64,000 nt of DNA, taken from NCBI GenBank assembly GCA_900455155.1, contig UGUC01000002.1, positions 1,054,001 to 1,118,000 of the forward strand, given 5' to 3'. The translations under genes and the position numbers were made by a program. The notes under the pieces were generated by a model, which ran no database searches, had not been told where the DNA came from, and was given only the letters and a program-made list of their open reading frames with translations. This stretch comes from Providencia stuartii (GTDB taxonomy: Bacteria; Pseudomonadota; Gammaproteobacteria; Enterobacterales; Enterobacteriaceae). This document shows, in pieces, positions 1 through 11,375 of the stretch (positions are counted from its first letter, which is position 1; each line of letters opens with the position of its first letter).

Positions 1-2
1 AT

Positions 3-959
3 GCTCAACTGACAGATGTCGCCAAATGCTTTACGGCATGGCGGACTGTTCAGGAAGATATCGAAACAGCAGAGATGATGTTAGATGATCCTGAAATGAA
101 AGAGATGGCTCAAGAAGAGCTAAAAGAAGCGAAAGCGCGCAATGAAGAGCTTGAACAGCAATTACAACTGTTGTTGCTGCCAAAAGATCCTGATGATGAA
201 TACAACTGTTTCCTTGAAATTCGTGCAGGGGCTGGTGGAGACGAAGCGGCTATTTTTGCGGGTGATCTATTCCGTATGTATAGCCGTTATGCCGAGGCTA
301 ACCGTTGGCGTGTTGAGTTAATGAGCACTAGTGATGGTGAGCATGGTGGCTTCAAAGAAGTGATTGCAAAAATTTCCGGTGAAAGCGTTTATGGTCGCTT
401 GAAATTCGAATCTGGTGGTCATCGTGTACAACGTGTGCCAGAAACGGAATCACAAGGACGTATTCATACATCGGCTTGTACCGTCGCTATCCTTCCTGAA
501 TTACCGGAAGCGGAATTACCTGAAATCAACCCAGCAGATTTACGTATTGATACATTTCGCTCTTCGGGAGCGGGTGGACAGCACGTTAACACAACTGACT
601 CCGCAATCCGTATTACCCATATTCCAACGGGTATTGTGGTTGAATGTCAGGATGAACGTTCACAGCATAAGAACAAAGCAAAAGCGATGTCTGTGTTAGG
701 TGCTCGTATCCGTCAAGCAGAAATGGATAAGCGTCAAGCCGCTGAAGCCTCGGAACGACGTAACTTATTAGGTTCTGGTGACCGTTCTGACCGTATTCGT
801 ACCTATAACTTCCCTCAAGGTAGGGTGACCGATCACCGTATCAATTTGACGTTGTATCGTTTAGATGAAGTGATGGAAGGGAAGCTGGATGCGTTAATTC
901 AGCCGATTATCAACGAATATCAAGCAGATCAACTGTCTGCATTGTCTGAGCAAGATTAA
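3..959 (+). CDS. prfA: Peptide chain release factor 1 (RF1), 5' end cut off by window
   Basis: RF1 recognises UAA and UAG stop codons in the ribosomal A site and triggers peptide release. The reading frame is open from base 3, and 318 residues are visible of the usual 360, so about 42 N-terminal residues lie outside the window. The PxT stop-codon recognition motif is present as PET in VQRVPETES, and the catalytic GGQ tripeptide is in SGAGGQHVN. The glutamine of GGQ is the substrate of the next gene product, PrmC. The stop codon TAA overlaps the prmC start by one base (TAATG), so the two genes are translationally coupled. The same prfA-prmC order is known from E. coli. Identity is not in doubt. 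Confidence 0.98.
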   Translation, partial: AQLTDVAKCFTAWRTVQEDIETAEMMLDDPEMKEMAQEELKEAKARNEELEQQLQLLLLPKDPDDEYNCFLEIRAGAGGDEAAIFAGDLFRMYSRYAEANRWRVELMSTSDGEHGGFKEVIAKISGESVYGRLKFESGGHRVQRVPETESQGRIHTSACTVAILPELPEAELPEINPADLRIDTFRSSGAGGQHVNTTDSAIRITHIPTGIVVECQDERSQHKNKAKAMSVLGARIRQAEMDKRQAAEASERRNLLGSGDRSDRIRTYNFPQGRVTDHRINLTLYRLDEVMEGKLDALIQPIINEYQADQLSALSEQD

Positions 960-1804
960 TGCAATACGGCGAGTGGGTTGACCAAGCAGTCGCAAGGCTG
1001 CCGATGAGTGATAGTGCTAAACGAGATGCGGAAATCCTGCTTCAACACATTACAGGGCGGAGTCGTACCTTTATTTTTGCATTTGCAGAAACAGAGTTAA
1101 CACAGCCTGAGTATGAAGCACTTGAATCACTATTATGTCGTCGTGAGCAAGGTGAACCCATCGCCTATATTATTGGTGAGCGTGAATTTTGGTCATTGCC
1201 TTTATTTGTCTCGCCAGCCACTTTGATTCCCCGTCCTGATACTGAATGTCTAGTTGAACAGGCCTTAGCACGGCTTCCGGCTCAGCGCTGCCAAATACTT
1301 GATCTTGGTACAGGGACAGGCGCTATTGCTTTGGCGATCGCCTCTGAACGTCCAGACAGCGTGATTATCGGTATTGATTTTAATCTGGATGCTGTTTCTT
1401 TAGCACAGCGTAATCAGCAACGTCTGGCGCTTAATAATGTACAGTTTCTACAAAGTGATTGGTTTACCTCACTGTCTTGCCAACATTTTGATATGATTGT
1501 GAGTAATCCACCTTATATTGATGGAAATGATGACCATTTGCAGCAAGGCGATGTTAGATTCGAACCTTTAACCGCTTTAGTGGCAGATAATCACGGACTG
1601 TCAGATTTAGACCATATTGTGTCTACATCGAGATCATACCTTAACCCACAAGGTTGGTTACTTGTTGAGCATGGATGGCAACAAGGTGCCGCAGTTCGTG
1701 AGTTATTCAAACAGTATGGATATAGCAATATTGAAACCTGTCTAGATTATGGTGGCCGAGATAGAATTTCGCTTGGGCAGTGGAATAAATCAGTGGAAAT
1801 GTGA
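959..1804 (+). CDS. prmC: Release factor glutamine methyltransferase PrmC
   Basis: PrmC transfers a methyl group from S-adenosylmethionine to the glutamine of the GGQ motif in RF1 and RF2, which raises termination efficiency. The 281-residue protein has a helical N-terminal substrate domain and a Rossmann methyltransferase domain with the SAM motif DLGTGTGAIALAIA. The hallmark NPPY motif, which binds the target glutamine, is seen in VSNPPYIDGND. The start codon overlaps the prfA stop, and its own stop overlaps the next gene's ATG (TGATG), so prfA, prmC and sirB1 form a tightly packed operon. In E. coli sirB2 lies between prmC and sirB1; here it is absent. Confidence 0.97.
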   Translation: MQYGEWVDQAVARLPMSDSAKRDAEILLQHITGRSRTFIFAFAETELTQPEYEALESLLCRREQGEPIAYIIGEREFWSLPLFVSPATLIPRPDTECLVEQALARLPAQRCQILDLGTGTGAIALAIASERPDSVIIGIDFNLDAVSLAQRNQQRLALNNVQFLQSDWFTSLSCQHFDMIVSNPPYIDGNDDHLQQGDVRFEPLTALVADNHGLSDLDHIVSTSRSYLNPQGWLLVEHGWQQGAAVRELFKQYGYSNIETCLDYGGRDRISLGQWNKSVEM

Positions 1805-2613
1805 TGAAAACCATAGCAAATATTGAATTTAACAAAATACCTTTGAGTGAAGGTATTATGATAGTTTCCCAAAGTATTCGTATCGATTTTCCTCTTATGC
1901 AAGTACAGGCTCGATTGGATAGCTTGGTTGAGGCAGCCAAAGCGGTTATTGATTTACAAGCGGATAATGAAAGTAAAATTAATCAACTAATAACGCTTTT
2001 TTATCATCAATGGCAATTTGGTGGTGCTGACGGCATCTATGCATTATCCGACATGCTTTGGCTAGATAAAGTCTTAGCAACGAAGCGTGGAACACCGGTC
2101 TCTTTAGGTTCCATTTTCCTTTATATTGCTGAGAAATTAGAGATTGATATCGAACCTGCCGTGTTTCCAACTCAGCTGTTATTACTGGCTCAGAAAGAGG
2201 ATGGTTCACAATGGTTTATTAACCCAGTCAATGGGGAAACCTTGACATGGCATACGCTCAATTTGTGGCTTAAAGGAACCGTGGATCCCTACTCTGAGTT
2301 GGGTGAGGATCAACTCGATGTTGCGGAAAACAGTGTGATCATTCGTAAGTTATTTGACACGCTGAAAGCCTCTTTAATGGAAGAGAAAAAAATGGAGTTA
2401 GCGTTAAAGGTCTGTGAGACGCTATTAACGTTAGATCCTGAAGACCCTTATGAAATTCGCGACCGTGGATTAATTCTTGCACATTTAGATTGTAACCATG
2501 TGGCGTTGAATGATTTAAACTATTTTATTGAACACTGCCCAGAAGATCCTATTTCTGAAATGATTAAAATTCAGATATATTCATTAGATAATCATCCAGT
2601 AGTGTTACATTAA
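1804..2613 (+). CDS. sirB1: SirB1/YchA family protein (transglutaminase-like plus TPR)
   Basis: This is the conserved SirB1 (YchA) protein found between prmC and kdsA in enterobacteria. The family has an N-terminal transglutaminase-like region (residues about 40-150, including [17 protein letters not shown]) and a C-terminal TPR-like helical segment ([23 protein letters not shown]). The biochemical function is not established; the name comes from an old link to Salmonella sirA regulation. I prefer the ATG at 1804, which overlaps the prmC stop, over the GTG one codon upstream. The protein would be 269 residues, a normal length. Its place in the prfA-kdsA operon is conserved. Confidence 0.9.
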   Translation: MKTIANIEFNKIPLSEGIMIVSQSIRIDFPLMQVQARLDSLVEAAKAVIDLQADNESKINQLITLFYHQWQFGGADGIYALSDMLWLDKVLATKRGTPVSLGSIFLYIAEKLEIDIEPAVFPTQLLLLAQKEDGSQWFINPVNGETLTWHTLNLWLKGTVDPYSELGEDQLDVAENSVIIRKLFDTLKASLMEEKKMELALKVCETLLTLDPEDPYEIRDRGLILAHLDCNHVALNDLNYFIEHCPEDPISEMIKIQIYSLDNHPVVLH

Positions 2614-2657
2614 TTTATGCACAGACAGCAAACTGTCTCGATATGAAAGGTAAGAGC

Positions 2658-3514
<857 letters not shown>

Positions 3515-3526
3515 TCTCGGTTTGCA

Positions 3527-4432
3527 ATGCAACTGAACCAAGTTGTCTCCATGTTCGGCGCTGATCTTCAGCGCCGTTATGGCGAGAAAAATTCACAAAA
3601 TAACATTACATGGTGGTTTTAGCTGCCCGAACCGCGATGGTACTCTTGGGCGAGGTGGTTGCACCTTTTTGTAATGTCTCCTCTTTCTCTGATGAAACGC
3701 AATCGACTCAATCGATTAGTGAGCAAATTTGTCATCAAAAAGCCAAAATCACGCGAGCCAGCCGTTATCTAGCCTATTTCCAAGCCTATACCAGCACTTA
3801 TGCTGAAGTGTGTTTACTACAGCAGTTGTATGAGGAAGCTCTTAAGCAGGCGAATATTATTGGATTATGTGTCGGCACGCGTCCCGGATTGTGTGCCACA
3901 AGAAGTGCTCTCTTTATTAAGTGGCTATCGAGAGCATGGGTATGAAATATGGTTGGAATTGGGCTTACAAAGCGCACATGATAAAACACTTCATCGCATT
4001 AACCGAGGGCATGGTTTCGCCGAATATCAAAAAACCGTAACGAAAGCAAGGCAACTCGGACTTAAGGTTTGCACGCATCTTATTTGTGGCTTACCGGGTG
4101 AAAGCACTTTAATGAATCTGCAGACATTAGAAAAAGTGCTGGAGTGTGGTACGGATGGGATCAAATTACACCCTTTGCATATTGTTGAGGGGAGTATTAT
4201 GGCGAAAAGTTGGCGAGCAGGGCGATTAGCGCCGATGACCTTAACTGACTATACCCAAGTTGCGGGAGAAATGATCCGCTATACACCTACCGATGTGGTT
4301 TATCACCGTATTTGTGCCAGTGCGCGCCGACCAACATTATTAGCCCCAGAGTGGTGTGAAAACCGCTGGTTAGGCATGAATAGTCTATACCAGTATCTAC
4401 TCACACATGGTGGACAAGGCTCCGCACTTTAA
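3527..4432 (+). pseudogene. yhcC: YhcC-type radical SAM protein, three +1 frameshifts
   Basis: Member of the TIGR01212 radical SAM family, close to E. coli YhcC (309 residues), whose substrate is unknown. The start is at MQLNQVVSMFGADLQRRYG. The cluster-binding cysteines CPNRDG...GGCTFC are present but spread over frames. Extra bases are seen in the A5 run 3587-3591, the T5 run 3666-3670 and the GG at 3886-3887. Downstream the frame is open through LELGLQSAHDKTLHRINRGH and the C-terminal SARRPTLLAPEWCENRW. With the three bases removed the protein is 300 residues. All three changes are insertions next to identical bases, which points to sequencing error. The start lies 12 bases after kdsA, so the gene may be read through from that operon. 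Confidence 0.88.
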
Positions 4433-4653
4433 TGGTCATTAATAAGCCGAGTATGGTTTCTTATTTTGTTAATACTAACCATTGAAAATAGAGATCTGTT
4501 GGTGGTAGAGCAGAGATGGTTAGGCATATGACAGGGTAGCAGTCACAAACAACGTAACTCAGCATACCCCGTCCGAGATTATTTAGCGTTTGTTCCTAGA
4601 TTAGCATTATAAATTAGCCACTCCCGCGCTTTTTGGTTGTGGCTCATTTATGG

Positions 4654-6343
4654 TTATTTGGAATCAAGTTCCTCGAGAGCTTTATCAATCGAATTATGGA
4701 AACTTAACACTCCCTCAATAGGCGTTACACCAGCGCGCGCCAAGGTTTTAAGCGGCTGGAATGGAATGTCACAAATAACGATATGCGTGTCTTTTTTGAC
4801 TATGTCGATAAATTTCTGGAATGCTTCTAACCCGCCAGCATCAAGTACAGGCACCGCATCCCACTGCATGATGATGGTTTTATAACCTTCACTTTTGACC
4901 CTTAATTCATCAAAGATACGCTCTGCCGCGGCAAAAAACAGTGGGCCGTTGATACGAACCACTAAACGGCTTTTGGCTTCATCGGTTTCTGCTAATTCAC
5001 TGATCCGAGTCATATTAGCAATACGGCGCATAAACAGCAGTGAGGCGAGAACAATCCCTACAGTGATGGCAATGACCATATCGAAAAGCACAGTAAGAGA
5101 CATACACAAAAGCAAAACAATGATGTCATCTTTAGGCGCGCGGCGGATCAGGTCTATCACTTTACGTGCGGCGCTCATATTCCATGCAACCATCAACAGC
5201 AATGATGACATCGCCGCTAAGGGCAGATAGGAAAGCATTGGGGCGAGGACCAATAACGTCAGCAAGACTAACAATGAGTGGATCACTGAGGAAATCGGCG
5301 AGGTTGCACCTGCACGAACGTTAGCTGCCGAACGTGCAATGGCGGCGGTAGCTGTAATACCACCAAAGAATGGCGCTGCGATATTACCAAAGCCTTGCCC
5401 GATAAGTTCACTGTTAGAGTGGTGTTTCTTGCCTGTCATATTGTCAAGAACAACCGCACATAGCAGCGACTCGATCGCGCCAAGGACAGCCATCGAGAAA
5501 GCCGCGGGCATCAATGCGGTGATCATCGACCAGCTAATAGGGGGGGCTGCCGGGAAGCTGCCATGGCAAAATAAACTGAGGCAAGATAGGGGGGATACCG
5601 TTACCTTCTGAGCCATCGGGCAATAAATAGCTAAATTGTGAGCCGATGGTAGCAACGTTTTTATCAAACAGAGAGAGCACCCACATGACCAGTGTACCTG
5701 CAACGAGAGCAGGTAAGTGACCCGGTAACTTTAGTCCTAGCTTAGGCCATAAAATTAAAACGAAGAGTGTCACTAAACCAATCAAAGTATCGCTGAATTG
5801 GAGTGTCGGCAAAGCGTTGACTAAGGCGATAACTTTATCGACATAGTTTTCAGGAACATATGCCATTTGTAAGCCAAAAAAATCTTTAATTTGCATGGTC
5901 GCAATGGTAATTGCGATACCAGAAGTAAAGCCTAGCGTGACAGAGACAGGAATGTATTCAATAAACTTACCAAAACGAGCGAACCCCATTGCAAGCAAAA
6001 TAATACCAGACATTAAGGTTGCAACGAGTAGCCCACTTAACCCGAATTGCTGTGAGACGGGATAGAGAATGACGACGAAAGCGGCCGTTGGCCCTGAAAC
6101 ACTGTAACGTGAGCCGCCTGTGATTGCGATAACAATACCCGCGATAGCAGCAGTATAAAGGCCATATTGTGGTGGAACTCCACTTGCTATTGCCAGTGCC
6201 ATTGCTAATGGAATGGCGATAATCCCAACGGTAACCCCGGCAATTAAATCTTTAATAAAGCGAGCAAATGTATATTTCTCTTTCCAACACGAATCTATTA
6301 ATGCGCTAAATAGGCGCAAGCTATTAATTTTTTTTGTACTCAT
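4654..6343 (-). pseudogene. dauA: SulP family C4-dicarboxylate/anion transporter DauA (YchM), frameshifted
   Basis: An inner-membrane SulP transporter; E. coli DauA (YchM) takes up C4-dicarboxylates aerobically. The N-terminal half carries the typical SulP segment ([21 protein letters not shown] and [12 protein letters not shown]), followed by about ten to twelve membrane helices and a cytoplasmic STAS domain ([20 protein letters not shown]). The frame breaks at a run of seven G at 5540-5546: reading through it gives SPPY-stop, while six bases would give [18 protein letters not shown]. Corrected length is 562 residues, as in E. coli (about 560). I chose the ATG at 6343 because GGTGGGG lies just upstream. 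The indel is probably a homopolymer error. Confidence 0.9.
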
Positions 6344-6583
6344 TGTACCCCACCAAAATAACAGGGTTAAATAACGGAAAACAGAACCAAAGGATACGCG
6401 GAACTTACACAAAAAAATCTGCTATGTGTCAATGAACTCGCAATTATCATAACGTTTACGGGTACAAAAGTAAAAAAACCTGCGAATATTCTGTATGAAT
6501 ATATCTAAAAATGAATTATTGAAGTTTTTGTTATAGCGCAAGTTATATTTAAGATAGTGTGTATAATAAATTAAATTTCATTA

Positions 6584-6989
6584 TTAATTTCCCGTTAATA
6601 ATGAAATTAAAACCCACAACCAGAGTAAAATAGTCAATAATAGTGTGTAATTGAATAATCTCTTTGTGCCAGCCCAGCGCTGCTCCATAGTGGCAACGGG
6701 TTGTTTTTTAGGGAAAAGGTAATGTAGAGCAAGGTCAAAATGATAGGGCTCTTGTCGCTGGTATAATATTTTAAAAAAGATGGCTGTCAAACCATAACCG
6801 GAAAATAAAATAGTGGCTCACAATAAAAAGGAGTGTGCTAATAAAGAAGGTGAGATTATCAATTAATGAGTAAATAAATAAGATAAATTGACAAATAAAA
6901 GCGAGTAGTGATGCACAACAAAAATAACGCCAACTTGTTGTAAAAATAACCATGACATCGCCACATTGTTTATCAGATAAATGATTCAT
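6584..6989 (-). pseudogene. Small membrane protein at end of ynb operon, apparent frameshift
   Basis: I do not recognise this gene. Its ATG overlaps the ynbD stop (ATGA), so it is probably the last gene of the ynb operon. The first segment (MNHLSDKQCGDVMVIFTTSW) leads into two predicted membrane helices. The frame then stops at WFDSHLF, while a second frame continues with LTAIFFKILYQRQEPYHFDL and a third helix near LLLTILLWLWVLISLL before the stop. Removing one base in CCGG at 6798-6801 joins them as FIFGYGLTAIFFK and gives a 134-residue protein with three helices. The join is inferred without a homologue, so two separate short peptides remain possible. Confidence 0.5.
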
Positions 6990-8326
6990 GATGATGCTCG
7001 CTTTAAATAATAGTGTTGATACCAATAATGTAATTGTTCAAGGGTTGCTGAATTTAGGATCACTTTTGGTCTGGCTTGAGTGATTAGCGCAATCGCATCA
7101 TCAATCGTTTTAGATTGTTGACTATGAACTAACCATGCAGCGGCGACGGTCGCACTGCGCGAATAGCCTAATTTGCAGTGAACATAAATTGTGCCACTTT
7201 CTGCAAGCTCATCCATTGTGTGCACGGCGCTTTCAATATCCTTTGCACTTAGTGGTAACAAATCGATTTGAGGTTGGCTACGATAATTTAAATCGTGGCT
7301 ATAGGAATTGCGAGGCCACTCGCAAGTCATATCGAAAACGGCTTGAGCTTGCAAAGGATAAAGCGGGCGTCCACCCAAAATAAGTTTATCGTTAATTTTG
7401 CTAGGTTGTCGACACGCCTTGGCATAGTAATGATAAGTTCCTACGGCAATTAATCGATACGGGAGTAGCAAGAGGAGCGCCGAAGGTGACATGCTACCCA
7501 TCGGAGTTTTTTGGAATACAGAAGCGCCTAGACCTAAGTAGCCAATCGCGACGATAAACAACGCAATAGCAGGCCATAGGAGTAGCCATGCGATACCTTG
7601 AAGCGTTATTGCGAGTAACAAACAGGCAAACGCCCCTAAGCCATAATTCGTGCTCATTTTAAAGCTACGACGGCTGCCGGTGTAGTGCCAGTGCCATTGG
7701 CTTTCAATAGGCAATAGATAACTAATAAGGACACCAACGGCAAAGCCACTGATAACATCAATAAAATGGTGTTGCCACGTCGTGAGGACAGAAATGAGGA
7801 TCAGTAGCGACCAGCTATGTAGCAACCAATGCCATTTAGTCGGCATATGAGCTCGGAAACGTAACCACAATAACCACAGTAAAATAATATGTAATGAGGG
7901 GGCTTGGTTATAAGGGAGGTCAAATAATTCAAGGCTATCGAACATCCAACCGGTGATACCGCTTGTGTCAGGCCGAGGGAAGCTAAACTTTAAGGGGAAT
8001 AATAAAAAGCCAACACAGGCGGCTAATGAGGCAGCGATTAAGCGTAGCCCTTGGATTGTTTGCTCTCTTAAAGAGGTGCAAATAAAAAGGGATAGGCCAT
8101 AAAACAGGTCAATACTCCAATAAGGGATAATCGTCCAAGGTAAAAAAGGAATATGTGTTTCCCATGAATAAACATAGGAGGGAACATTGGCTAGCGTAGA
8201 CGTATAAGTGTTGACTTGTCCATAGGTAAGAAAGAAAAAAGGGGCTAAAAAGACTAACCAAAAGAAACCGTATAACCAAATTTTTCGCCGCGGCGAGGAA
8301 GGCAAGGGCTTATGTGTGGTTGTCAT
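6986..8326 (-). CDS. ynbD: YnbD-like PAP2 / dual-specificity phosphatase fusion
   Basis: A 446-residue inner-membrane protein resembling E. coli YnbD (430 residues). The N-terminal two thirds are hydrophobic, with about eight predicted helices and a PAP2-type lipid phosphatase core: FPRPD near residue 100, SLH in NQAPSLHIIL and WQHHFIDV with the late histidine. The C-terminal 130 residues form a cytoplasmic dual-specificity phosphatase domain with the signature HCKLGYSRS (Cys-x5-Arg). It probably removes phosphate from a lipid or phosphoester, but the substrate is not known in any species that I can name. It is the third gene of the minus-strand ynb operon; the following small gene overlaps its stop. 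Confidence 0.85.
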   Translation of the reverse strand: MTTTHKPLPSSPRRKIWLYGFFWLVFLAPFFFLTYGQVNTYTSTLANVPSYVYSWETHIPFLPWTIIPYWSIDLFYGLSLFICTSLREQTIQGLRLIAASLAACVGFLLFPLKFSFPRPDTSGITGWMFDSLELFDLPYNQAPSLHIILLWLLWLRFRAHMPTKWHWLLHSWSLLILISVLTTWQHHFIDVISGFAVGVLISYLLPIESQWHWHYTGSRRSFKMSTNYGLGAFACLLLAITLQGIAWLLLWPAIALFIVAIGYLGLGASVFQKTPMGSMSPSALLLLLPYRLIAVGTYHYYAKACRQPSKINDKLILGGRPLYPLQAQAVFDMTCEWPRNSYSHDLNYRSQPQIDLLPLSAKDIESAVHTMDELAESGTIYVHCKLGYSRSATVAAAWLVHSQQSKTIDDAIALITQARPKVILNSATLEQLHYWYQHYYLKRASS

Positions 8327-8512
8327 TCGTCTATCCGTTTAGCTAGTTTAATTGATATTGAGATGGGAATTAAAAAGAGTATCGCGTTCACTCAGTGAGT
8401 TGTTGCAAGCTATTAGTATATCAGCTTTATTGAATATTAAAGGGGATAAGGTAGTGATGGTTGTCACCACCTTATCAAGCAAAATATCAGGTTCGTTTAT
8501 GCTCAAATACGC

Positions 8513-10280
8513 TTAACGGCGTCGAGCAATAGAAACACTGAATATGCCCCAGTTATCAATTAACTGATTAAGTTTTTCGAATCCAGCTTCGTCGACAAGT
8601 GCGTCCATTTCACCTTGGCTCCGGCAACGCATCACCCATGCTTGTCCACCTTGGTGACTTGGTAAGACGCGAGCGATCATTTCAACCTGAGGGTGCCAAG
8701 GTTGGCAGGTGTAGATAAGTAGGCCACCAGAAGGGATCGCCTGAGATAAACCACTCAGTGAAGCTCGAATCAGGTCATTACTTGGGAAAAGTTCGTATAA
8801 ACCACTTACGATACCAAGTGTAGGGGCTGGCGTTATGGAAGCTAAGTCATTCGTATCAAAGGCATTGCCTTCTTCAAAACGCACTTTATCTTCAAGATAG
8901 CGCTCTTTAATATGTGAACGACCTTGCTCAACATTGACAGGGCTATAGTCTCGCAGTAAGACGGACTCCACTTTGCCATAGTCATTAATAGCGTCGAAGA
9001 CGTAACGACCTTGTCCGGCGGCTATATCGACAATACGCACTGGCTGGTGTTGTTCAGTTAGCTCACGAATAGCTTGTCGAATGATATTTTCGATGTTGGT
9101 TTTACGTTGGCGGATCCCTTGCCAGCCGATGCTATTGAGGTATTGCCTATCAATGATTCGGCCAAATAACCCTTTACCTTGTGCTTTATCACGGTAAATG
9201 TAGTCAAGGGTCGACCCAGAGTCAAAACCTTTGTCATAACCAATGCGGACACCTTCTGAAGCCTTGCCTAGTGTACTCATAGAACGGCTAAGTAGCTTAT
9301 AACCAAGGTTTTTAGGGCACCATGCAGGCAGAGGTTGCGTTAATTCGCGATAAGCATCTGCACTCACGCTCCAAGTATCTTCATATTGGTAATCATGTTG
9401 ATAGCGAGGAACTGAGAATAGTTTGCCAATGAATTCACGGATTTTGGCAATAGGGATATGGCGCTCTTTTTCACCCAGTGTATCGTGATAGAAGCCAGGT
9501 AAAATATGTTTCTCTTTAATGGGAGTATTAAGGCGCTCATAAAATTGATGCTGTGGTTTATGGGTGTACCACATGATCACTACCAGAAATAAACAGTTGT
9601 GTTGGGAGGGTAATCGCACCTGCATCAGCCACTATTCTATCAGCAGTTTTGTACAGTTCGAGCAGGATATTAACTGCAATAGGGCGCGTAATTAATGGGT
9701 CACGGTTGAATGAGGCTATGCGGCTTTGGTCGTGAGTTAGGAATTTAGCTTTCACATATGAGTTAACATAAAACAGACCCCGCATTTTTTGCATCAAAGC
9801 AAGTCCTGTGCGCGCAAATGGTACATACAACTTAACTTTAAAAGCTGGGGATGCTAATACCATCCCTCTAATAGGAGGGGCATAGTCATGTACCCAAGCA
9901 GAGACTAACACGGCACCAACGCTTTGACCAATGACGATAATATTTGCTAATGGTATCTGGTACTGGGATGACACATAACGTACAAATTCATCCACATCAT
10001 GAATAGAGGTGCCAAGGGATGGGCTATAACCACGAGGGCCATCATTTCTGCCATGGCCTCGGGCATCCCATGCGAACATGGCGTAGTCAGGCAAGTCTAA
10101 CTCATCGACAAGATGAGCAACGCGTCCTGAGTGTTCGTGGCCGCGGTGAAATAGAATAATGGCTTTATCTGTTGATTGTTCTGTTGGCCAGTAACGATAA
10201 AACAGCGGGGTACGGTCACTGGTGATAAACTGAGATTCAATGACAGGACGTTGAGTTAAATAGTCTGTCTGAGCGTTCAT
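8513..10280 (-). pseudogene. ynbC: YnbC-like alpha/beta hydrolase-methyltransferase fusion, frameshifted
   Basis: E. coli YnbC is a 585-residue two-domain protein; here the same architecture is split by one frameshift. The N-terminal serine hydrolase domain has the nucleophile elbow GQSVGA and the acid-loop region LFISGSDHVVH. The C-terminal domain is a SAM-dependent methyltransferase with VDIAAGQGRYVFDAI. An extra base in the GGG at 9562-9564 makes the frame stop at VVHP; removing it gives VVHHKPQHQFYERLN and a 588-residue protein. The ATG at 10280 overlaps the ynbA stop (ATGA). The pairing suggests processing of a phospholipid-type ester, but this is inference. Probably intact in the organism. 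Confidence 0.87.
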
Positions 10281-10912
10281 AATGGTTCCTTATGATGATC
10301 CGTTTGTGTATTAAGCTCACTTAAGGCCTTACGGATACGGTTGTAGCAGGTGTAAAACAGCAACAATGAAAGGACAATAAAAATAGCAGTAAACCAGTTA
10401 GAAGAAGTGATTTGGGGAAAGAGTGCGACTAATAGCCCAAAAGTACCGAAAATAAATGCACGGTCACTCTTACCGATAGGGCCATCATAGCGACGTGAAG
10501 CGCCAATAGCTTGTGCGATAACCCCAATAAACTCTGTTAATAATGACAAGAAAAGGATCAGTAAAATCCATCCAAAATCATGAGGGAACAACAAAACAAA
10601 AGGGATATACAAGGCCATATCGGAGATAACATCCCCCGTTTCATTCAATATTGCACCGAGATGACTTTTTTGGTGATGTTCACGTGCGAGCATACCGTCA
10701 ATGGCGTTCAGCGCCATGCGAATAAATAAAACAAAGGGTAATAAAATAAACAGGTGTGGGTTAGGAAAAATAAATAGCAGTGCTCCGATCAAAATAGATA
10801 ATAGCATTGCAGCCAATGTTACCTGATTTGCTGTCACGCCTGAGTCATAAAGCTTTTGTACGATAGGCCGTAGCAGGTTCTGAAATTTAGGTTTCAGATC
10901 ATAAATTGTCAT
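10277..10912 (-). CDS. ynbA: CDP-alcohol phosphatidyltransferase, YnbA-like
   Basis: Integral membrane enzyme of the CDP-alcohol phosphatidyltransferase family, which displaces CMP from a CDP-linked lipid with an alcohol to make a phospholipid. The family motif D-G-x2-A-R-x8-G-x3-D-x3-D is seen as DGMLAREHHQKSHLGAIL followed by GDVISD. About six membrane helices are predicted in 211 residues, close to E. coli YnbA (201). The alcohol acceptor is unknown. It is the first gene of the ynb operon and overlaps ynbC by four bases. E. coli has ynbB, a CDP-diglyceride synthase homologue, between these two; it is missing here, so the housekeeping CdsA presumably supplies the CDP-lipid. Confidence 0.85.
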   Translation of the reverse strand: MTIYDLKPKFQNLLRPIVQKLYDSGVTANQVTLAAMLLSILIGALLFIFPNPHLFILLPFVLFIRMALNAIDGMLAREHHQKSHLGAILNETGDVISDMALYIPFVLLFPHDFGWILLILFLSLLTEFIGVIAQAIGASRRYDGPIGKSDRAFIFGTFGLLVALFPQITSSNWFTAIFIVLSLLLFYTCYNRIRKALSELNTQTDHHKEPL

Positions 10913-11375
10913 TTATTCATCCTTGCAAATTACAACCATAATGGTGCAAATATAGCGTATATGAATACGCGATTATTTTTTAGCTGCAATAAGAGCTATC
11001 CTAAGTTAGATTTCTCTCTTGTGATGATAACCTGTGTTCGTGGATATTACCTTTCTATAATATATTGATTGTAAATGAATAATTCATTATCGTAAAATTA
11101 AGTGTTTATTTATTGTTCATTTACTTTTATGTTTCGTAATTGTAATAAATTAATTAAGTCGATTTTATAAAGTAATAGAAAATTTTAATCAAAAAGTGAA
11201 TCAATAACGTCATTCGGCGTAAAAAGAATGCTCAAGTGGCGTATAAAAATCATCCATTGCAGAAATAATAGTATCGCCGATCTGGATATCATGAGTGTTG
11301 AATATCGAAAGTAAAAAAACATCTTAAAATAAGATGTTTTCTGTAATAAAACAGTTTCTATTGGGATGAGATTAT
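10913..11375. other. Intergenic region between ynbA and the AraC regulator gene
   Basis: About 460 bases of AT-rich DNA without a convincing gene. It should hold the ynb promoter near 10920-11150 on the minus strand, though I could not fix a -35/-10 pair with confidence. The terminator at 11313-11342 lies at its far end. Confidence 0.6.
11313..11342 (-). terminator. Intrinsic terminator of the AraC-type regulator
   Basis: Perfect 11-base stem (AAAACATCTTA / TAAGATGTTTT) with a three-base loop. Reading the minus strand it is followed by a run of seven T, 35 bases after the regulator stop codon. Confidence 0.8.

Noticed and set aside
415-699. 94-residue plus-strand frame inside prfA
   Set aside because: A shadow of prfA in another frame with no independent support.
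3555-3573. Inverted repeat GGCGCTGA / TCAGCGCC that looks like a kdsA terminator
   Set aside because: It lies inside the conserved N-terminal coding sequence of yhcC (MFGADLQRRYG) and has no T-run.
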